DNA from: a virus
Virus record (IMG/VR): IMGVR_UViG_3300014913_000081
Span: 1-23,464 of that record
Strand: one strand, 5' to 3'
Length of the DNA: 23,464 bases
Shown here piece after piece: positions 21,547 to 23,464 of the stretch; the stretch's first letter is position 1, and each line of letters starts with the position of its first letter. The position numbers were made by a program, and so were the translations under genes. The notes below the pieces were generated by a model. That model did no database searches. It was not told where the DNA came from and was given only the letters and a program-made list of their open reading frames with translations.

Positions 21547-22827
21547 ATGGCTAGAAGTTTGTTAAGACAGTTAGAACAAATTAGACGTTCAGCAACTTAT
21601 GATGATGCTGTTGTTAATATGAACACATCAGCTGTTGCAGAACCTACAGTGTCTGGTTCTTTAGAGGATGATATGAATGTGGTACGTTCTCTTATGAAGC
21701 AAACTAAGGGTTCAACTAATTGGTATGATGATTTGGGGAAATATTTTGATCCTTCAGATACTGATGCTGGAGATGCTGCTAACAAGCAAATGAGTATGTC
21801 TAACATTAAGGGTAATACTCTTGATTCTAAGACAGTTCTTATTGCTGTTACAGAAGACAATTCTGGTTCGGGCCATACGACTGCTTCTGGTACTACTGGT
21901 ATTTTGACTACTAATGTAACTACCAGATACGCTACAGATGCAGATAGACAGGGTTTGCCAATCTATGCAAGTACTGGTTCTTATCATGATGAGGGCGGTA
22001 GCATGAATGTTTGTCGTGTCGATGTTCTCGATATGGATAATGATCAAGAATTTGAAGATGGTTCTGGAAACACAGTTTATGCTTTAATGGAAGATGGTGC
22101 TGATAATAGTGGAACAGGAACTGGCACAGATGTTTTCTTTAAGTTTTATGTTGGCGCTGCTCAGACACCGTATACATTTACTGGTAGTGATCCTACATCA
22201 GTTAAATTTGTATTTCCACATAGAAAGGTTATGAATAATGTGGCAGAATGGGAATGGCTCCGTACGGATTTTATTAGTTCTTGGGAAGGTGATGTAGAAT
22301 TAGTAGAAGATATTTCAAATCTATGGTCATTTACAGGTGCTGCTGATGATTTGACTTCACCAACTTGGACCAACACAAGTGCGAATTATCCACTTAGTGG
22401 TAACCCAAGTGATTTAGAAGCAGCTATCAACACATTGAATGATGTGATTGATGACATGACATTTACAGAAGACAATTATATCGCAGATGACGATACAGTT
22501 GCTGATGCTTTAAATAAGTTAGATATGGCACTTAAAGATGTAGAGGAAAGTGTAGCAGCTGGTGTTGCAGATAAATATGTAGAATCAGTTTCTTCAGGAT
22601 TTAGTGCTGAAACAGTACATGCACTTCCATATAGTATTACCTATACACCTGATAGTACAGCAGGTCGTGAAGGTAGTAATATGGACGTTTATGTAGGTGG
22701 TCAGTTGTTAGCAGCCGATCCATCAGTAGGAGATGCTAGAGATTATGATGAAACTACAGCTTCTGGTATTACATTCCATTTTGATATACAAGCTGGAAGA
22801 AATATTACTTATCTAGTAAGACAGTAA
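21547..22827 (+). CDS. Large virion structural protein, tail/fibre-like
   Basis: 426 residues, AAGGGGG before ATG 21547. The N-terminus has a helical MARSLLRQLEQIRRSATYDD, then a segment SGSLEDDMNVVRSLMKQTKGSTNWYDDL. A long Gly/Ser/Thr/Asp-rich beta region (about 90-250) follows. A helical segment with DNYIADDDTVADALNKLDMAL resembles repeats that join domains in phage tail-fibre and baseplate proteins. The C-terminus is beta-rich (NMDVYVGGQLLAAD, ITFHFDIQAGRNITYLVRQ). It is probably a tail, neck or fibre protein. No enzymatic motif. A strong hairpin follows the stop. Confidence 0.78.
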   Translation: MARSLLRQLEQIRRSATYDDAVVNMNTSAVAEPTVSGSLEDDMNVVRSLMKQTKGSTNWYDDLGKYFDPSDTDAGDAANKQMSMSNIKGNTLDSKTVLIAVTEDNSGSGHTTASGTTGILTTNVTTRYATDADRQGLPIYASTGSYHDEGGSMNVCRVDVLDMDNDQEFEDGSGNTVYALMEDGADNSGTGTGTDVFFKFYVGAAQTPYTFTGSDPTSVKFVFPHRKVMNNVAEWEWLRTDFISSWEGDVELVEDISNLWSFTGAADDLTSPTWTNTSANYPLSGNPSDLEAAINTLNDVIDDMTFTEDNYIADDDTVADALNKLDMALKDVEESVAAGVADKYVESVSSGFSAETVHALPYSITYTPDSTAGREGSNMDVYVGGQLLAADPSVGDARDYDETTASGITFHFDIQAGRNITYLVRQ

Positions 22828-22846
22828 TAGTTTTAATTGTCGATTA

Positions 22847-22868
22847 GAGGGGCCTTTTTTGGCCCCTC
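22847..22868 (+). terminator. GC-rich hairpin after the 21547 gene
   Basis: GAGGGGCC (22847-22854) and GGCCCCTC (22861-22868) form a perfect 8-bp stem over a loop of six T. It lies 19 bp after the stop. The T run is in the loop and not after the stem, so it does not fit the standard intrinsic terminator; it may terminate by another route or protect the mRNA 3' end. Confidence 0.55.
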
Positions 22869-22937
22869 ATTACAAATTCGATACTTTGCTTGTAGTATTA
22901 ATATTCCAATAAAAAAACAACAGGAGGTAAGACCGAT

Positions 22938-23464
22938 ATGGGTAATTATTTCAACATAACCTATGATACTGGTTATTTAACACCTCTGGCTATCCAATTG
23001 AATAATTATGATGGGGATCAGATTGTAGATGGTTTAGATGTAGATATTTCTTTATCTGGCCCTGCTGGTTGGACACCTACTCATTATAAGTTGTGGAATA
23101 TTGATGGTGTAACTACTTCAGGTGCTGCTTCATGGCAAGCATTTCAGGCTGAAGTGAGTGGTACTCTCATAGATCAATCTGGAAAACAACACGTGTATTG
23201 TCAATTTAAGGATGCAAGTCATGTTTCTGACGTAGTGACATCTAGCGGTGTAACATTTTCATGGGCTTCTCCAACTATAGATTCCAGTGTTTCTTGGACG
23301 GATAGTTGGGCATCACTTAATTATGGCAGCGCTGAAAGTGCTACATTAAGAAATACAACTTATAATACTGATATTACCCTTTCTAGGAGTAATATCCCTG
23401 ATTTAAGATTTAGCGGAAAAGATTTTTCTGACATTAAAGTATTTGAAAATTCTATTGAAGGTTC
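22938..23464 (+). CDS. Ig-like virion protein, 3' end missing
   Basis: An ORF from ATG 22938, ten bases after AGGAGG, stays open to the window end (175 codons and 2 bases). The start reads MGNYFNITYDTGYLTPLAIQ. A repeated beta-sandwich pattern follows (LDVDISLSGPAGWTPTHYKLW, then KQHVYCQFKDASHVSDVV), which resembles Ig-like or fibronectin-like domains of surface-binding proteins. A later part (SWASLNYGSAESATLRN) may begin another domain. Its place after the tail-like gene and its hydroxyl-rich composition suit a tail fibre, adhesin or decorated tail protein. Full length and C-terminal domain are unknown. Confidence 0.8.
   Translation, partial: MGNYFNITYDTGYLTPLAIQLNNYDGDQIVDGLDVDISLSGPAGWTPTHYKLWNIDGVTTSGAASWQAFQAEVSGTLIDQSGKQHVYCQFKDASHVSDVVTSSGVTFSWASPTIDSSVSWTDSWASLNYGSAESATLRNTTYNTDITLSRSNIPDLRFSGKDFSDIKVFENSIEG

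Noticed and set aside
1-23464. Stop-codon reassignment as seen in some gut phages
   Set aside because: TAA, TAG and TGA all end genes at sensible places and no recognised gene contains an internal TAG or TGA.

Overview
The window is a continuous stretch of an AT-rich, tailed double-stranded DNA phage genome, or a prophage derived from one, of the Caudoviricetes type. Every credible gene lies on the + strand, genes are tightly packed with strong AGGAGG-type ribosome binding sites, and TAA, TAG and TGA all end genes, so the standard bacterial code applies. No tRNA, rRNA, integrase, insertion sequence or CRISPR array was seen. The host cannot be named from the sequence. The low GC content and strong Shine-Dalgarno sites would suit a low-GC bacterium, but that is inference.

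Layout. (1) Positions 1-1634 hold the 3' end of a winged-helix-like gene, three 23-bp tandem repeats next to a perfect TATAAT box, a small doubtful ORF and an unknown 237-aa protein. (2) Positions 1641-4146 form a promoter-led unit: ClpP-type protease, a coiled-coil protein and an actin-like ATPase. (3) Positions 4162-9295 are a run of small accessory genes: M15 peptidase (likely endolysin), cold-shock protein, a zinc-ribbon protein, a DIP1984-like protein, a deoxynucleoside monophosphate kinase, an HD-domain phosphohydrolase and several unknowns. (4) Positions 9300-20742 are the DNA packaging and head module: probable small terminase, large terminase carrying two inteins, a holin-like membrane protein, portal, prohead protease, a virion accessory protein, acidic coiled-coil scaffold, decoration-like protein and major capsid protein, closed by a hairpin terminator. 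(5) Positions 21009-23464 begin the connector, tail or fibre genes. The last gene runs off the window.

Two things stand out. First, the large terminase ORF is 1438 codons because of two LAGLIDADG inteins, one splitting the Walker A loop. Each appears to have lost one of the two catalytic aspartates of its homing endonuclease, but in opposite motifs. Second, a short element (AATWAACTAA followed by a 5-bp hairpin CCTCW/WGAGG) occurs four times, only between genes and only on the + strand, at 1680, 14136, 16391 and 20901. One copy carries a compensatory base-pair change, so the hairpin itself seems to be conserved. These copies mark the starts of the ClpP, holin/portal, protease and connector units and look like an uncharacterised phage regulatory RNA or DNA signal.

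Functional names rest on motif recognition and gene order only. No similarity search was possible.
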